64,000 nt of DNA from Bacillus sp. ZZV12-4809 (GCF_009849585.1 NZ_VCRN01000011.1:1-64000); one strand, 5' to 3'; shown: positions 7,667-16,265, numbered from the stretch's first letter. Numbers and translations are program-made. The notes: generated by a model from the letters alone, not told the origin.

Positions 7667-8221
7667 TTGAGTCTTGAAGAACAATTTCTTGTTGAACAAA
7701 TAAAGTTAAAAAATGAAAAAGGCATTTCTAATATACTTGATAAGTATGGCGGATTGCTAAATGCAATAATTCAAAAATATCTTCAGAAAAATCGTCAAGA
7801 TACTGAGGAATGTATGGCAGATGTTCTGGTATCAATCTGGTACCATATTGATTCATTCGACCCTTCAAGAAACGAATTTAAAAATTGGATTGCAGCTATT
7901 GCAAAGTACAAAGCAATTGATTATCTGAGGAAATCAGAACAGGAAAAGCAATATTTGAGTAAAGCTGAATTGTCGGAGGGAAATTTGGGACAACTCGTTT
8001 CCGATAAAAACAAAGTTGATACGGAAAATTTATTAGATGAACTTCCTGAATTAGAACGGTCAATATTTGAAAAATATTATATAGAAGGGTTTCCTTCAAG
8101 GGAAATTGCAAAGCAGTTTAATACAAAAGAATCCTGGGTGCATAATAAGCTCTCCAGGGGTAGAAAAAAATTAAGAAGTATATTAATGAGAAATGAGGTG
8201 AAAAAAAATGACTATTTATAA
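7667..8221 (+). CDS. ECF-type sigma-70 family RNA polymerase sigma factor
   Basis: A 184-residue sigma factor. Region 2 is visible at about residues 25-95 (including NWIAAIAKYKAIDYLRK, the promoter-melting/-10 helix) and region 4 at about 125-175 (LPELERSIFEKYYIEGFPSREIA, a helix-turn-helix for -35 recognition). No region 1 or 3, as in extracytoplasmic-function sigma factors. TTG at 7667 follows AAGGGGGG. The stop overlaps the next gene, a membrane DUF4179 protein, by 14 bases, the usual layout of an ECF factor with its anti-sigma factor. The signal sensed is unknown. Confidence 0.92.
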   Translation: MSLEEQFLVEQIKLKNEKGISNILDKYGGLLNAIIQKYLQKNRQDTEECMADVLVSIWYHIDSFDPSRNEFKNWIAAIAKYKAIDYLRKSEQEKQYLSKAELSEGNLGQLVSDKNKVDTENLLDELPELERSIFEKYYIEGFPSREIAKQFNTKESWVHNKLSRGRKKLRSILMRNEVKKNDYL

Positions 8222-9179
8222 CAAGCTTAACGATGTAGAAATCAATTTGGATGAATTTGAAGAAATTGAACTTTCAAAATTGGAAAAGAAACGAATTTTG
8301 AAGAGAGTTAAAAAGGACATCTCTTTAGGTGGAACTCGAAAAAAATGGGTAACTATAAGCGTGGGTGTGGCTGCTATTATCATGAGTGCTGTTTTAATAA
8401 TCGATAAAGAGACTGTTGCAGATATGCCCTTTATTGGAGAAAAGATAGAAAAATATATAAATATTAACGAAAATCTTGATTATTCCTCATATAAAACAAA
8501 CATAGGGAGTACTGCAGAAAATGGGCTTGGTAAATTAACATTAAATGAAGTAATTGTTGACGATCAACGTATATATGTAAGTTCTACCTTCCAGCCAACA
8601 AAAAATGTTGATGTGGATTACCAAACTGCTATTACACCCAGAGTAAAGATAAATGGGCAAGATACTTCACTTACAACTGGTGGAGAAACAATTGAATTAA
8701 GTAATAATATGTTTACCATATTTAACGATATAGAATTAAGCCAGGAAATTAAAACAGAGGAAGTTGATATTGAAATTATTTACGACAGATGGGATCGTAC
8801 AATTATTGATCAACCTTGGGTCTTTAAAATTGGAGTCAGCCAATCACGGTTAATGAAAGAGAAAAAAGTGTTCGATATGAATACGCAATTAACGCTGAAT
8901 AATGGGGAAATTGTTACTCTCCAAAAAGTAGTCACAACACCAATGTCAACAACAGTTTATTATAATTTGTCCCAAAGCAGCAGTGAAGATATACGTTTTA
9001 AAATCCAAACACAAGAGGGAACAATTGGGGAGTTTAGCTCGGCTTTTAATTCAAATAGTCCAGGGGTTATGTCCTATGCTAGGTTTAATGGAATTACATT
9101 GAACAGTGGGGAATACTTCCTGATGGCTTATGATTCGAATGATAACGAACTAATTAAAGAAGCAGTTCCAATAAAATAG
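8208..9179 (+). CDS. DUF4179 membrane protein, probable anti-sigma factor
   Basis: 323 residues: an N-terminal cytoplasmic segment of about 45 residues, one transmembrane helix (VTISVGVAAIIMSAVLII, about 47-65), and a large extracytoplasmic beta-rich domain of the DUF4179 type. Such proteins bind and silence the sigma factor encoded immediately upstream and release it on an envelope signal. The coding overlap with the sigma gene indicates translational coupling. No zinc-binding HxxxCxxC motif is visible in the N-terminal segment, so it is not a classical ZAS-type anti-sigma factor. Confidence 0.85.
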   Translation: MTIYNKLNDVEINLDEFEEIELSKLEKKRILKRVKKDISLGGTRKKWVTISVGVAAIIMSAVLIIDKETVADMPFIGEKIEKYININENLDYSSYKTNIGSTAENGLGKLTLNEVIVDDQRIYVSSTFQPTKNVDVDYQTAITPRVKINGQDTSLTTGGETIELSNNMFTIFNDIELSQEIKTEEVDIEIIYDRWDRTIIDQPWVFKIGVSQSRLMKEKKVFDMNTQLTLNNGEIVTLQKVVTTPMSTTVYYNLSQSSSEDIRFKIQTQEGTIGEFSSAFNSNSPGVMSYARFNGITLNSGEYFLMAYDSNDNELIKEAVPIK

Positions 9180-9185
9180 TAGGAA

Positions 9186-9254
9186 TGAAAGTTAAAAATC
9201 AGCTGCCAATCGGCGGCTTTTTCTTAAACAAACGGGGCAGGTTTGTTTAATAGG
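9186..9254 (+). repeat. Interspersed repeat copy 12
   Basis: The left part is nearly absent. The middle CAGCTGCCAATCGGCGGCTTTTT is a good terminator for the anti-sigma gene. Right end AAACAAACGGGGCAGG and TTTGTTTAATAGG. Confidence 0.85.
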
Positions 9255-9292
9255 ACATATTAACTGGGATTCCTTTTTAGAGAAATTAAAAA

Positions 9293-9320
9293 CCGCTCAA
9301 TCATCAATCGTGTTGAGCGG
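9293..9320 (-). terminator. Terminator of the methyltransferase gene
   Basis: An 8-bp stem CCGCTCAA/TTGAGCGG, with a T-run after the stem when read on the minus strand (GCGGTTTTTAATTT). It sits just past the stop of the gene at 9333. Confidence 0.8.
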
Positions 9321-9332
9321 CAAATAAGAATA

Positions 9333-10247
9333 TTATTTTTTTACAGCGTGGATATAGTGAATTGTTTCGAATGCAGTCAAATAATCCGTCCGATTACTAA
9401 AGAAACGGTCATTTATCTGAACTGGTGACAAATGTTCATAAATCAGTAACCCTGATTTTTCTAACATATTCTCGATCTCATTATAAGTGAAACAGGATTT
9501 CATTGGTTCTCCACTTGCCGAAGCCATTTTCACCATATTTTCGACTCTATTAGAGATTCCTTTTTCTTCAAAGAGGTTTTCATCCGCATAGTCAAAAACG
9601 ATAGAACTTCCTATTGGGGCTTTAGCAAATAGACTACTTATTAAACGTGAATTTTCTTCTTTAGTCAAATAATAAGACACACCCAAAAGGCTAAAGAAAG
9701 TCTTTTTGTTTTCAAAGCCTTCATCTATAAGTTTTTGAAAGGAGAACTTTTTGGTAAAGTCCATTGAAACAAAATGTAGATTCCCCGAGGTTATAAGGTT
9801 GGCATTATCAAGCCTTTTCTTTTTAAATTCCTGTGTAGATGGATGGTCAATTTCAAATATCTCTAATATTTTTTCTAATCCAGGATGTCTGAAACAAAAA
9901 GTATCTAAGCCGGCTCCAAGTATTACGTACTGTTTTAATCCTAACATTATTTCATTTAATAATACTTTTTCGCAATACGCTGCACGAGCTAGAGGTGTAG
10001 GAGAAAGCTGGACTTGTGTAATCCATTTTAAGACTTCTTCCGATTTACCTTGCAACGTTTGAGCAATACCTTCGTTAAAAAATTGTATACCATTAATCAT
10101 ATTCTCACTGATTTCTGAAATCTCTTTTTTGGAAATTAGTTCTTGTGCAACATAATCATCAAAAATTTTAGGTGTGTCATATTGACTGTGGTATGCTCGA
10201 CCAAACGCTGATATTAAGGACGTTAAACTGGATTCATTGGGCTTCAT
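9333..10247 (-). CDS. Class I SAM-dependent methyltransferase, leucine carboxyl methyltransferase family
   Basis: A 304-residue methyltransferase. The SAM-binding motif I is YVILGAGLDTFCFR (about residues 111-124), followed by an acidic motif II (FEIDHP). The AAYCEKVLLNEI segment before it is characteristic of the TIGR00027/LCM (PF04072) group. These enzymes O-methylate carboxyl groups or small metabolites; the substrate here cannot be told. The start follows AGAGGAGG. It is read against the prevailing direction of the array and carries its own terminator, so it is an independent transcription unit. Confidence 0.9.
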   Translation of the reverse strand: MKPNESSLTSLISAFGRAYHSQYDTPKIFDDYVAQELISKKEISEISENMINGIQFFNEGIAQTLQGKSEEVLKWITQVQLSPTPLARAAYCEKVLLNEIMLGLKQYVILGAGLDTFCFRHPGLEKILEIFEIDHPSTQEFKKKRLDNANLITSGNLHFVSMDFTKKFSFQKLIDEGFENKKTFFSLLGVSYYLTKEENSRLISSLFAKAPIGSSIVFDYADENLFEEKGISNRVENMVKMASASGEPMKSCFTYNEIENMLEKSGLLIYEHLSPVQINDRFFSNRTDYLTAFETIHYIHAVKK

Positions 10248-10270
10248 TCAATTGCCTCCTCTTAAACGAA

Positions 10271-10301
10271 AATAAGATTCCCCGGCCAGGAGAATCTTAT
10301 T
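10271..10301 (-). promoter_or_regulatory. Leader hairpin upstream of the methyltransferase
   Basis: A perfect 10-bp inverted repeat, AATAAGATTC with GAATCTTATT, separated by 11 GC-rich bases, ends about 24 bases before the ATG at 10247. On the minus strand it is followed by TTCGTTT. It could be an attenuator or a protein-binding site. Only the inverted repeat is seen; function is inferred. Confidence 0.45.
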
Positions 10302-10402
10302 ATACACAGAGGTTTGTAACTTGTAAATTATAGCATAAATAGGATTTTTTGTCAAATCATTTGACTGTGCTGTATCCTGAAATAAAACAAAATTTGTGAA
10401 TG

Positions 10403-10493
10403 CTCCTAAACAATAGGGTGCATAACTTTAAGATCCGGCTGCCGAACCAGGCATCTTATTCTTATTTGAAAAAGGGGCAGGATAATTCAATAG
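10403..10493 (+). repeat. Interspersed repeat copy 13
   Basis: Left CTAAACAATAGGGTGCATAA with CTTTAAGA, middle CCGGCTGCCGAACCAGGCA, CTTATTCTTATTTG, then AAAAAGGGGCAGG and ATAATTCAATAG. It lies behind the 5' end of the minus-strand methyltransferase, so here it cannot serve as that gene's terminator. Confidence 0.85.
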
Positions 10494-10542
10494 ATGATAG
10501 CAATAGTAAGAGTGATTAACGTAATGGTAGGAAGTGATGTAA

Positions 10543-11105
10543 ATGTCGGTATTCATTCAAAATAGTCATAAAAGCATAATTAACTCAATTAAGTTTAGAG
10601 AGAAAGATTTCGCAGTTTTGAGTATTGGTGTTATGTTAAGAGATTTTGAAGGGTTTACCTATAACTTTATAAAAGGTACTTTCAAGTTTCCTTTATTCTT
10701 TGTTTTACCAACGTTTTTTATTGATGATGAAGAAACAGGAAAGATGAAACAGCTTCAAATCGATTATCTTATTAATAAAAATAGTAAATGGGTGATTCTT
10801 AAAGTAGATTCTAAAGCTCAATTTAAACTAATAACCAAATATTGTGAGTGGTTGCTTATAATAGTTTTGGTTCGTTTATGTTCCAAGGTGAAAACATCCT
10901 TTATAAAGACTTATATCCAAATGTGCATTGGGACCATCCAACTGAGTTCCTTAATCTTAATTGGGATAAGGTAGCAACGTTAATTGATATACATAAAGTT
11001 GGATACACCGTAATTACTAACGATATTAGAATCAATAGCACAATAAAATTGTTAAACTATATTCCTAAAGAGTATGAAATTGATTTAGAGAATTGTGATA
11101 TTTGA
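10543..11105 (+). pseudogene. Hypothetical protein with a frameshift
   Basis: Two overlapping frames appear to be one gene. The first encodes about 100 residues (MSVFIQNSHK to KLITKYCEW) and then degenerates. The second, from 10848, continues with soluble, protein-like sequence (AYNSFGSFMFQGENILYKDL to YEIDLENCDI). A one-base loss near 10846 would join them into a protein of about 187 residues. No family is recognised. The hydrophobic tail of the first frame (10848-10974) is a product of the shift, not a membrane segment. It lies alone between repeats 13 and 14. Confidence 0.6.
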
Positions 11106-11116
11106 TTTCAAGGTGC

Positions 11117-11210
11117 TTCAACTGGGAACGTGGGCATTAACCTAAGAACGATTGATTCCTTTTGATCTTGAATTTTCTTAATGTAGAAACGTGGCAGTTT
11201 AGTTGAATAA
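11117..11210 (+). repeat. Interspersed repeat copy 14 (degenerate)
   Basis: Left AACTGGGAACGTGGGCATTAACCTAAGAACG; the middle stem is eroded. Right end TGTAGAAACGTGGCAG and TTTAGTTGAATAAC. Confidence 0.75.
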
Positions 11211-11271
11211 CTAAAATTGTAAAACAATATAGAAATAATAAACGTTATACTAAAAGAAAGGTGGGATTGGA

Positions 11272-11661
11272 ATGGAAAGAATTATTTTATTTGATGGAGA
11301 GTGTAATTTTTGTGACCAAAGCGTTCAATTTATCATCAAAAGAGACCCAAAAGGACACTTTAAATTTGCTTCGTTACAAAGTTATTTAGGAAAAGAATTA
11401 TTGAATAAGCATAATGCTCCAGAGGATATAGATAGTTTTGTTCTTATAGAAGATAACAATTGCTACTTTAAATCATCGGCAGCCCTTCGAGTTTGCAAAA
11501 ACTTGAAAGGAGCATGGAAGATACCTTATGTCCTGTTAGTTATCCCAAAACCCATCAGAGACTTCTTTTATGGGCTTATAGCTAAAAATAGATATAAATG
11601 GTTTGGCAAAAAAGAAAGCTGTATGTTACCTTCCCCCGAAGAAAGAAAACGGTTCTTATAA
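11272..11661 (+). CDS. DCC family thiol-disulfide oxidoreductase (DUF393, YuxK-like)
   Basis: A 129-residue protein starting with the family-defining DGECNFCD motif (residues 8-15), a CxxC redox pair within a DxxCxxC signature. DCC proteins have a thioredoxin-like fold and are predicted disulfide reductases; physiological partners are largely unknown. The ATG follows AAAGGTGGGAT. The next gene, a TIGR01777 epimerase-like protein, starts 78 bases downstream in the same direction with no terminator seen between them, so the two are probably co-transcribed as one two-gene unit between repeats 14 and 15. Confidence 0.9.
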   Translation: MERIILFDGECNFCDQSVQFIIKRDPKGHFKFASLQSYLGKELLNKHNAPEDIDSFVLIEDNNCYFKSSAALRVCKNLKGAWKIPYVLLVIPKPIRDFFYGLIAKNRYKWFGKKESCMLPSPEERKRFL

Positions 11662-11738
11662 TATTTGAAGAAATTGCTTGAGTATAACTATGGGAGGCTA
11701 GTAAGAAGCCGATTTATAAAACAGATTGGAGTTTTTTT

Positions 11739-12605
11739 ATGAAAGTAGTTTTAGCAGGTGGAACAGGCTTTATTGGTGAATCTTTTAAGAACAAATTTAA
11801 GGAATTAGGATATGAGGTACATATCATATCAAGGCAAAAGCAACATATTTCTTGGGAAGATAAATTGAGTATTAAAGAGGCATTGGAAGATACTGAACTA
11901 CTAATCAATCTTGCGGGGAAATCTGTGAATTGTCGATACAATGAAGCAAATAAGAATGAAATTATGAATTCAAGGATAAGGACAACTAAAATACTTGGAG
12001 AAGCTATACAGGCGTGTACTAATCCACCTGCCATTTGGATGAATTCCAGTACGGCAACTATTTATCGGCACGCAGAAGACCGTCCAATGACTGAAGAAAA
12101 AGGAGAAATTGGTTCAGGATTCTCGGTTAATGTTGCAACAAACTGGGAGAAAACCTTCTTTTCCTTTGACTTACCAAAAACAAGGCAAATCGCCTTACGC
12201 ATAGCTATTGTATTAGGTAAGGATGGTGGAGTTATGACACCTTATCGAAATTTAGTGAAGTTTGGACTTGGAGGGATTCAGGGAACGGGAAACCAAAAGT
12301 TTAGTTGGATACATATCGACGATTTGTTTCAAATCGTTCTCTTTTTGAAAGATAAAGAAGAGCTAAGTGGTGTTTTTAATTGCTCTTCACCACAACCTGT
12401 TAGTAATCGTGAATTAATGAAAGAACTAAGAAAAACGCTGAATGTTCCATTCGGTTTACCTTCACCCAAATGGATGTTGGAGATTGGCTCATTGCTAATT
12501 AAAACAGAAACGGAATTGGTGTTAAAAAGTCGGTGGGTTCTCCCAGACCGGTTAGAACGTGAAGGTTACACGTTTACTTTTAAGACACTTGATAAGACAT
12601 TCTAA
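11739..12605 (+). CDS. TIGR01777 family NAD(P)-binding epimerase-like protein
   Basis: A 288-residue SDR-type protein. The N-terminal Rossmann motif is VVLAGGTGFIGESF (residues 3-16), followed by LINLAGKSVNCRY, which is characteristic of TIGR01777 (B. subtilis YfhF, E. coli YfcH). A C-terminal DUF1731-like segment is present (PVSNRELMKELRKTL, LPSPKWMLEIG). Length is about normal for the family (roughly 295-305). Substrate unknown. Probably in one operon with the DCC protein upstream. Confidence 0.9.
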   Translation: MKVVLAGGTGFIGESFKNKFKELGYEVHIISRQKQHISWEDKLSIKEALEDTELLINLAGKSVNCRYNEANKNEIMNSRIRTTKILGEAIQACTNPPAIWMNSSTATIYRHAEDRPMTEEKGEIGSGFSVNVATNWEKTFFSFDLPKTRQIALRIAIVLGKDGGVMTPYRNLVKFGLGGIQGTGNQKFSWIHIDDLFQIVLFLKDKEELSGVFNCSSPQPVSNRELMKELRKTLNVPFGLPSPKWMLEIGSLLIKTETELVLKSRWVLPDRLEREGYTFTFKTLDKTF

Positions 12606-12643
12606 AGTAATGAAATGTTCTATAGATAAAGATTGTGAAGAGT

Positions 12644-12738
12644 TACACTTAAAGTAAAGGGTGCTTTCGTCCAAGATCAGCTGCGAATCAGGCAGCTTTT
12701 TCTTATGCAACAAAAGGGGCAGGATAGTTAAATAAAAG
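12644..12738 (+). repeat. Interspersed repeat copy 15 (full length)
   Basis: TACACTTAAAGTAAAGGGTGC, CAAGATCAGCTGCGAATCAGGCAGC split by a short loop, a T-run, then GCAACAAAAGGGGCAGG and ATAGTTAAATAAAAG. A TTGTGAA about 10 bases upstream is shared with copies 18, 20 and 25 and may mark the true left boundary. Confidence 0.88.
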
Positions 12739-12804
12739 ATTCAAACTTATACTAATATATTTCCCATCCTGCCGTGTCAGTGGAAATTACAAAATGCAAA
12801 ATAC

Positions 12805-13551
12805 TTACTTACTTACCATCTCGACCATTTCCCTAATTGCTTCAATAACAGCTTCTGGTTTATCAATGTGAATAGCATGTCCCGCCTCTTTAATGATTAT
12901 ATGTTTGGATTTTGTTGACAAAGTTGCTAGTTCCTTTTGAAAATTCATCCATACGGCCATTGAGTCTGTTGTGTGAATAGGTTGGGTGCAGCCAGTCATT
13001 ACCATAAGAGGAGTATTCCCAATGTCTGCTCCCCGAACTTGTTCTAGACTTTCTTCAAATTCAGTAAGGCTGCCTTCTATACCTTCTACGTGGAATTGAG
13101 CAAAATATCCTTCCTGAGCCTCTTTTGATATTAAAGGAGCCATTACTTTATTCTGGTCTTCGTGGCAAGACTCCAATAGGATTACTCCGGCTATCTCTTT
13201 TGGATACATATTCGTATATAATCTAGCGTTTACTCCCCCAAAAGAGTGCCCCACTAATATAAATGGGGGCTTAATATTGGCTTTTTGAAGCAGTGTTCTA
13301 AGGTGCTCAACGATTTGTAAACTATGTTTGGAGTTGTTCCCCTGGCTACTATTGCCTACACTTTCTCTGTCATACATAAATATCTTCGCAAATGTTGAAA
13401 CATCTTCTCTAATCGGTTGCCAATTCTCCAATGGCCAGCCATATCCGGACATAAACACTATAGTTGGGCCATCGTTCTGCTCACCAAGGTATTCATAATA
13501 TAATTCGGCTCCATCAATATTTATCCATTGACCGCTTACTTTAGTATCCAT
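12805..13551 (-). CDS. Alpha/beta fold hydrolase
   Basis: A 248-residue alpha/beta hydrolase. The nucleophile elbow is LVGHSFGG with Ser about 103; the catalytic His is in EAGHAIH near residue 229; the oxyanion region is FMSGYGWPLENW near 33-44. Expected to be a cytoplasmic esterase, lactonase or similar; substrate unknown. It lies 57 bases downstream of the HTH regulator at 13609 on the same strand and is probably its co-transcribed target. The divergence of this unit from the array direction suggests its own promoter at 14153-14184. Confidence 0.9.
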   Translation of the reverse strand: MDTKVSGQWINIDGAELYYEYLGEQNDGPTIVFMSGYGWPLENWQPIREDVSTFAKIFMYDRESVGNSSQGNNSKHSLQIVEHLRTLLQKANIKPPFILVGHSFGGVNARLYTNMYPKEIAGVILLESCHEDQNKVMAPLISKEAQEGYFAQFHVEGIEGSLTEFEESLEQVRGADIGNTPLMVMTGCTQPIHTTDSMAVWMNFQKELATLSTKSKHIIIKEAGHAIHIDKPEAVIEAIREMVEMVSK

Positions 13552-13608
13552 AATTTCCTCCTATAATAAGTAATGTTAATTTATAAATCTGCTTCCCTTA
13601 AAGTTAAT

Positions 13609-14139
13609 TTAATCACCAGTTGGGATGAAGGTGGTTGCTAATTTGATCAATTTCCTGTCAGGCGAAGGTTTCTTACTAACAAATTCTCCAATTAAAACAC
13701 GGTAACGATCAAAAAATTCTATCATCTCCTCTTCAGATAAGTGAAGAGGGGTAATTCCATATCTAAACCCATCCTCTATATAGTTCTCAACATCACGACT
13801 CAAAAGGTACTGCTGCATTTCCATTAAAAGGTGGGTGTTATAAACCATAAAAAAACGAAGGTGTTCATCTTGTGAATAGGCGGCAATATCTTGAGGAGAA
13901 AGCTGGAGATGTTCGTCAACCACACTGTAAATCTTCTCCGGTGTTCCCCTTACAAGTCTTTCCTCACTGACCTGAACCAGACCGGCATCAACTAAAGTAC
14001 TTAGTTGACGGTACATGGTAGCTTGTGGCACATTTCCTAGTTTTTTAACTAGTTGATATACTGTCAATTTTTCTTCTAACAAGGCTTGTACGATACGCAT
14101 TCGAACAGGGTGCAGTAATATATCTGCTTTATTTTTCAT
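13609..14139 (-). CDS. Winged-helix transcriptional regulator, ArsR-like
   Basis: A 176-residue regulator. The N-terminal winged helix (about residues 5-75: LHPVRMRIVQALLEEKLTVYQLVKKL, then QATMYRQLSTLVDAGLVQV) is followed by a helical C-terminal domain of about 100 residues, as in YdfF-like Bacillus regulators. The ATG at 14139 has the better spacing to AGAGGTGAT; a GTG at 14148 overlaps that site. A perfect 10-bp palindrome encloses the likely -10 box upstream, suggesting autorepression of this regulator and the hydrolase. Confidence 0.88.
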   Translation of the reverse strand: MKNKADILLHPVRMRIVQALLEEKLTVYQLVKKLGNVPQATMYRQLSTLVDAGLVQVSEERLVRGTPEKIYSVVDEHLQLSPQDIAAYSQDEHLRFFMVYNTHLLMEMQQYLLSRDVENYIEDGFRYGITPLHLSEEEMIEFFDRYRVLIGEFVSKKPSPDRKLIKLATTFIPTGD

Positions 14140-14152
14140 TATTATCACCTCT

Positions 14153-14184
14153 AACCATTATCATTATATAAAACGATAATGGTT
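14153..14184 (-). promoter_or_regulatory. Palindromic operator and promoter of the regulator/hydrolase unit
   Basis: A perfect inverted repeat, AACCATTATC (14153-14162) and GATAATGGTT (14175-14184), with a 12-base spacer that reads GTTTTATATAAT on the minus strand and so contains a TATAAT-type -10 box. Position and symmetry suit a repressor site blocking RNA polymerase. That the regulator at 13609 binds it is inferred. Confidence 0.7.
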
Positions 14185-14221
14185 TTGTTACAAAATGTAA
14201 AGGCTAAGACATCTTTTTGCA

Positions 14222-14253
14222 TTTTTAACAAACGGGGCAGGTTAGTTCAACAA
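14222..14253 (+). repeat. Interspersed repeat copy 16 (right half only)
   Basis: TTTTTAACAAACGGGGCAGG and TTAGTTCAACAAG are present; left and middle elements are missing. The junction falls next to the regulator's operator. Confidence 0.78.
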
Positions 14254-14343
14254 GTTTGATAACACTAATAAGCCAGCGAAAACAACAGTTTCATGTGGTA
14301 ATATAATAAAAACCATTCGAATCTTTTAAGAGAGGTGATTAAA

Positions 14344-15018
14344 ATGAAGGTAGAAATAAGCTACTTCTCTCCCGAAAAAATAATTACTGTACCGGGTCCA
14401 GAAGCTACTTATACTTTTGAGATTAACGGTGAGTTCCAATATATCGTAGATTTTTCTTGTTATATTAATGGTAATAATACAAATGCCCATGAAGAATTCT
14501 TTTGCAATTGGATGGAGAGCCCAAATTATTACCCTATTTATTCACTTGCGGAAATCTATGATTTACAACAAGCCGAGTACGAAGAAATGTTTAAGATGCA
14601 AGATATAGAATTCAGTTATATGAAAGGGAGTCGTAAAGATACCTTTTTTGTAAAGGCAATTATCCGCAGCCCGAAGCAATTTAAAGAATATTATCCTTAT
14701 TTGTACGGGAATGGGAGTATGTTGAACCTATCATTATGGTCCTTAAAACAGGATGTATTCAGACTAGAGGAAAGGGAACATGAGTCACCTTTTCCTGTAA
14801 AAAGGACTAAAAATAACCGAACCAGACCTGTTAAACTAAAATGGATAGCCAATACCCCGATAGCAATTTCAACTGAAAATTCCACTATGTTTTGGGTAGG
14901 GTATGATGGAGATTATATTACCGCATTCTCAAATGATGAACACTTTTCAACAATAGACTCTCTCCAAAAAATAATGCCAGAGAAGGTCGAGCTGGTGATT
15001 GATTATGTGTGGGAGTAA
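14344..15018 (+). CDS. Hypothetical protein
   Basis: A soluble 224-residue protein with no signal peptide, membrane helix or motif that I recognise. It is rich in aromatic residues and alternating beta-like segments (KVEISYFSP, YTFEINGEFQYIVDF, FFVKAIIR, MFWVGYDGDYITAFS). ATG at 14344 is preferred over GTG at 14335, because the AGAGGTGAT site includes the GTG. It lies alone between repeat copies 16 and 17. Confidence 0.75.
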   Translation: MKVEISYFSPEKIITVPGPEATYTFEINGEFQYIVDFSCYINGNNTNAHEEFFCNWMESPNYYPIYSLAEIYDLQQAEYEEMFKMQDIEFSYMKGSRKDTFFVKAIIRSPKQFKEYYPYLYGNGSMLNLSLWSLKQDVFRLEEREHESPFPVKRTKNNRTRPVKLKWIANTPIAISTENSTMFWVGYDGDYITAFSNDEHFSTIDSLQKIMPEKVELVIDYVWE

Positions 15019-15037
15019 TGTTCTCCTGTTCAATTTC

Positions 15038-15129
15038 CTTGTTAAACTAACGTGCAAGAATTGAAGATCAATATGGACCGGCAGCTCTTTTTTCTTCTTC
15101 GACTAAAGGGGCAGGTTAGTTAAACACGG
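15038..15129 (+). repeat. Interspersed repeat copy 17
   Basis: Left GTTAAACTAACGTGCAAG with TTGAAGA, middle ACCGGCAGCTCTTTTTT, then CTTCTTCGACTAAAGGGG, CAGG and TTAGTTAAACACG. Copy 23 near 59.2 kb is unusually similar in its middle part (GGCAGCTCTTTTTTCTT). Confidence 0.87.
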
Positions 15130-15210
15130 TTTTGGATAAAAAAGGAACTTATAGTAGATATGATGAACATTAATATAGGATTTAAAATTTTTTAGATGTG
15201 AGGGGAAGAA

Positions 15211-15621
15211 ATGGACACAGGGAGAATTGTCGGTCAAACTAAAACGGCTGGATTCCAAGTAGGAATTAGAAGGACCTTTCCAATTCCACAGGAAAAAGCC
15301 TGGGAATTAGTCGCATCTGAAGCTGGATTAAAATTATGGTTAGGTGAAGGCACCAAAATAAATCTTCAACCAGGTCAGAAATTCTGTACAACAATGGGGG
15401 AAGGTGAAATTCGAATTGTTAAACCTCTACAACAACTTCGACTTGCTTGGAAAAAAGAGGGGTGGGATAAAGCGTCTACCATTCAAGTTCGGATCATACC
15501 AAAGGATAATACAAAAACGACCATTAGCTTCCACCAAGAAAATCTCTCTGATCAGAATGTGAGAGAAGAAATGCAGCAATACTGGAAAAGATTTCTTAAT
15601 CAATTAGAAGAAGGGATTTAA
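15211..15621 (+). CDS. SRPBCC (AHSA1-like) domain protein
   Basis: A 136-residue single-domain SRPBCC/START-like protein: RTFPIPQEKAWELVASEAGLKLWLGEG matches the AHSA1 N-terminus, with GEGEIRIVKPLQQLRLAWKKEGWD and a C-terminal amphipathic helix (REEMQQYWKRFLNQLEE). Members bind hydrophobic ligands; no enzymatic residue is diagnostic. It starts behind GAGGGGAAG and ends 20 bases before a VOC-family gene in the same direction, so the two likely form an operon. Confidence 0.88.
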   Translation: MDTGRIVGQTKTAGFQVGIRRTFPIPQEKAWELVASEAGLKLWLGEGTKINLQPGQKFCTTMGEGEIRIVKPLQQLRLAWKKEGWDKASTIQVRIIPKDNTKTTISFHQENLSDQNVREEMQQYWKRFLNQLEEGI

Positions 15622-15641
15622 TTGAAAAGGAGGGATAAGTT

Positions 15642-16016
15642 ATGAACCCATTTAGTCACATTGACCTTAGAGTAAATAATTTAGAGGGAAATTTACCATT
15701 CTATGAAAGTTTTCTTAGCGCATTAGGCTTTATTCAAACATTCCATAGTGAGAAGTGGAAGGTGTTTGCAGCCAATGGGAATCTTCCAAGTGTAGCCTAT
15801 TTTGCCATCACTGAAGATCCTTTGCATAAACCAAACGGCAATCTAGTTGGATTTTGGGTAGAAAATCGCGATAAAGTTGACAGGCTTGCTGCACTGATTA
15901 AAAAAAGTGGCGGGAAAATTACCTCTGGACCACAACATTTCCCATTAGCCCTACTTACTATGCAGTTTATTTTGAAGACCCCTGTGGAATATGAAATTGT
16001 TCACCGTTTGAACTAA
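15642..16016 (+). CDS. VOC family (glyoxalase/bleomycin resistance-like) protein
   Basis: A 124-residue single VOC module: HIDLRVNNLEGNLPFYESFLSALGF at the N-terminus is the typical first beta-alpha unit with the metal-ligand His at residue 6, and the final strand VEYEIVHRLN holds a Glu in the usual ligand position. Such proteins act as dimers on small molecules or sequester drugs. AAAGGAGGGAT precedes the ATG. Probably co-transcribed with the SRPBCC gene upstream. Confidence 0.88.
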   Translation: MNPFSHIDLRVNNLEGNLPFYESFLSALGFIQTFHSEKWKVFAANGNLPSVAYFAITEDPLHKPNGNLVGFWVENRDKVDRLAALIKKSGGKITSGPQHFPLALLTMQFILKTPVEYEIVHRLN

Positions 16017-16170
16017 ACTATTGTTGAACGTCATAAGTTTAATATTCTTTGATATGTACTTATAGTTGACCATAAACTGAAGGTGATCTTAGGAGACTTT
16101 TCCACATCCCTTGAAATGAGTTTGTCAATGGAACAAGGAAAGGTTCCTCTTAAAAAGTTTGTGAAATAAT

Positions 16171-16265
16171 GTACTTAAGCTAACGGGTTCATGAGTTGAA
16201 CAAAAGGGTCGATGCTTCGGCTCTTTTTTTGTTCCACTAACGGGGAAGCATTCCTGTAATGAAGG
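16171..16265 (+). repeat. Interspersed repeat copy 18 (variant right end)
   Basis: GTACTTAAGCTAACGGGTTC with AGTTGAACAAAAGGG, middle TCGATGCTTCGGCTCTTTTTTT, then CCACTAACGGGGAAGCATTCCTGTAATGAAGG. The right arm GCATTCCTGTA replaces the common GTTAGTTGAATA and recurs in copy 25. TTTGTGAAATAAT precedes the unit. Confidence 0.82.

Noticed and set aside
9751-10062. 103-residue plus-strand frame
   Set aside because: It lies entirely inside the methyltransferase gene on the other strand and has no ribosome site.
10848-10974. Apparent membrane helix at the end of the frame starting at 10543
   Set aside because: It results from reading past a frameshift; the true continuation is soluble sequence in another frame.
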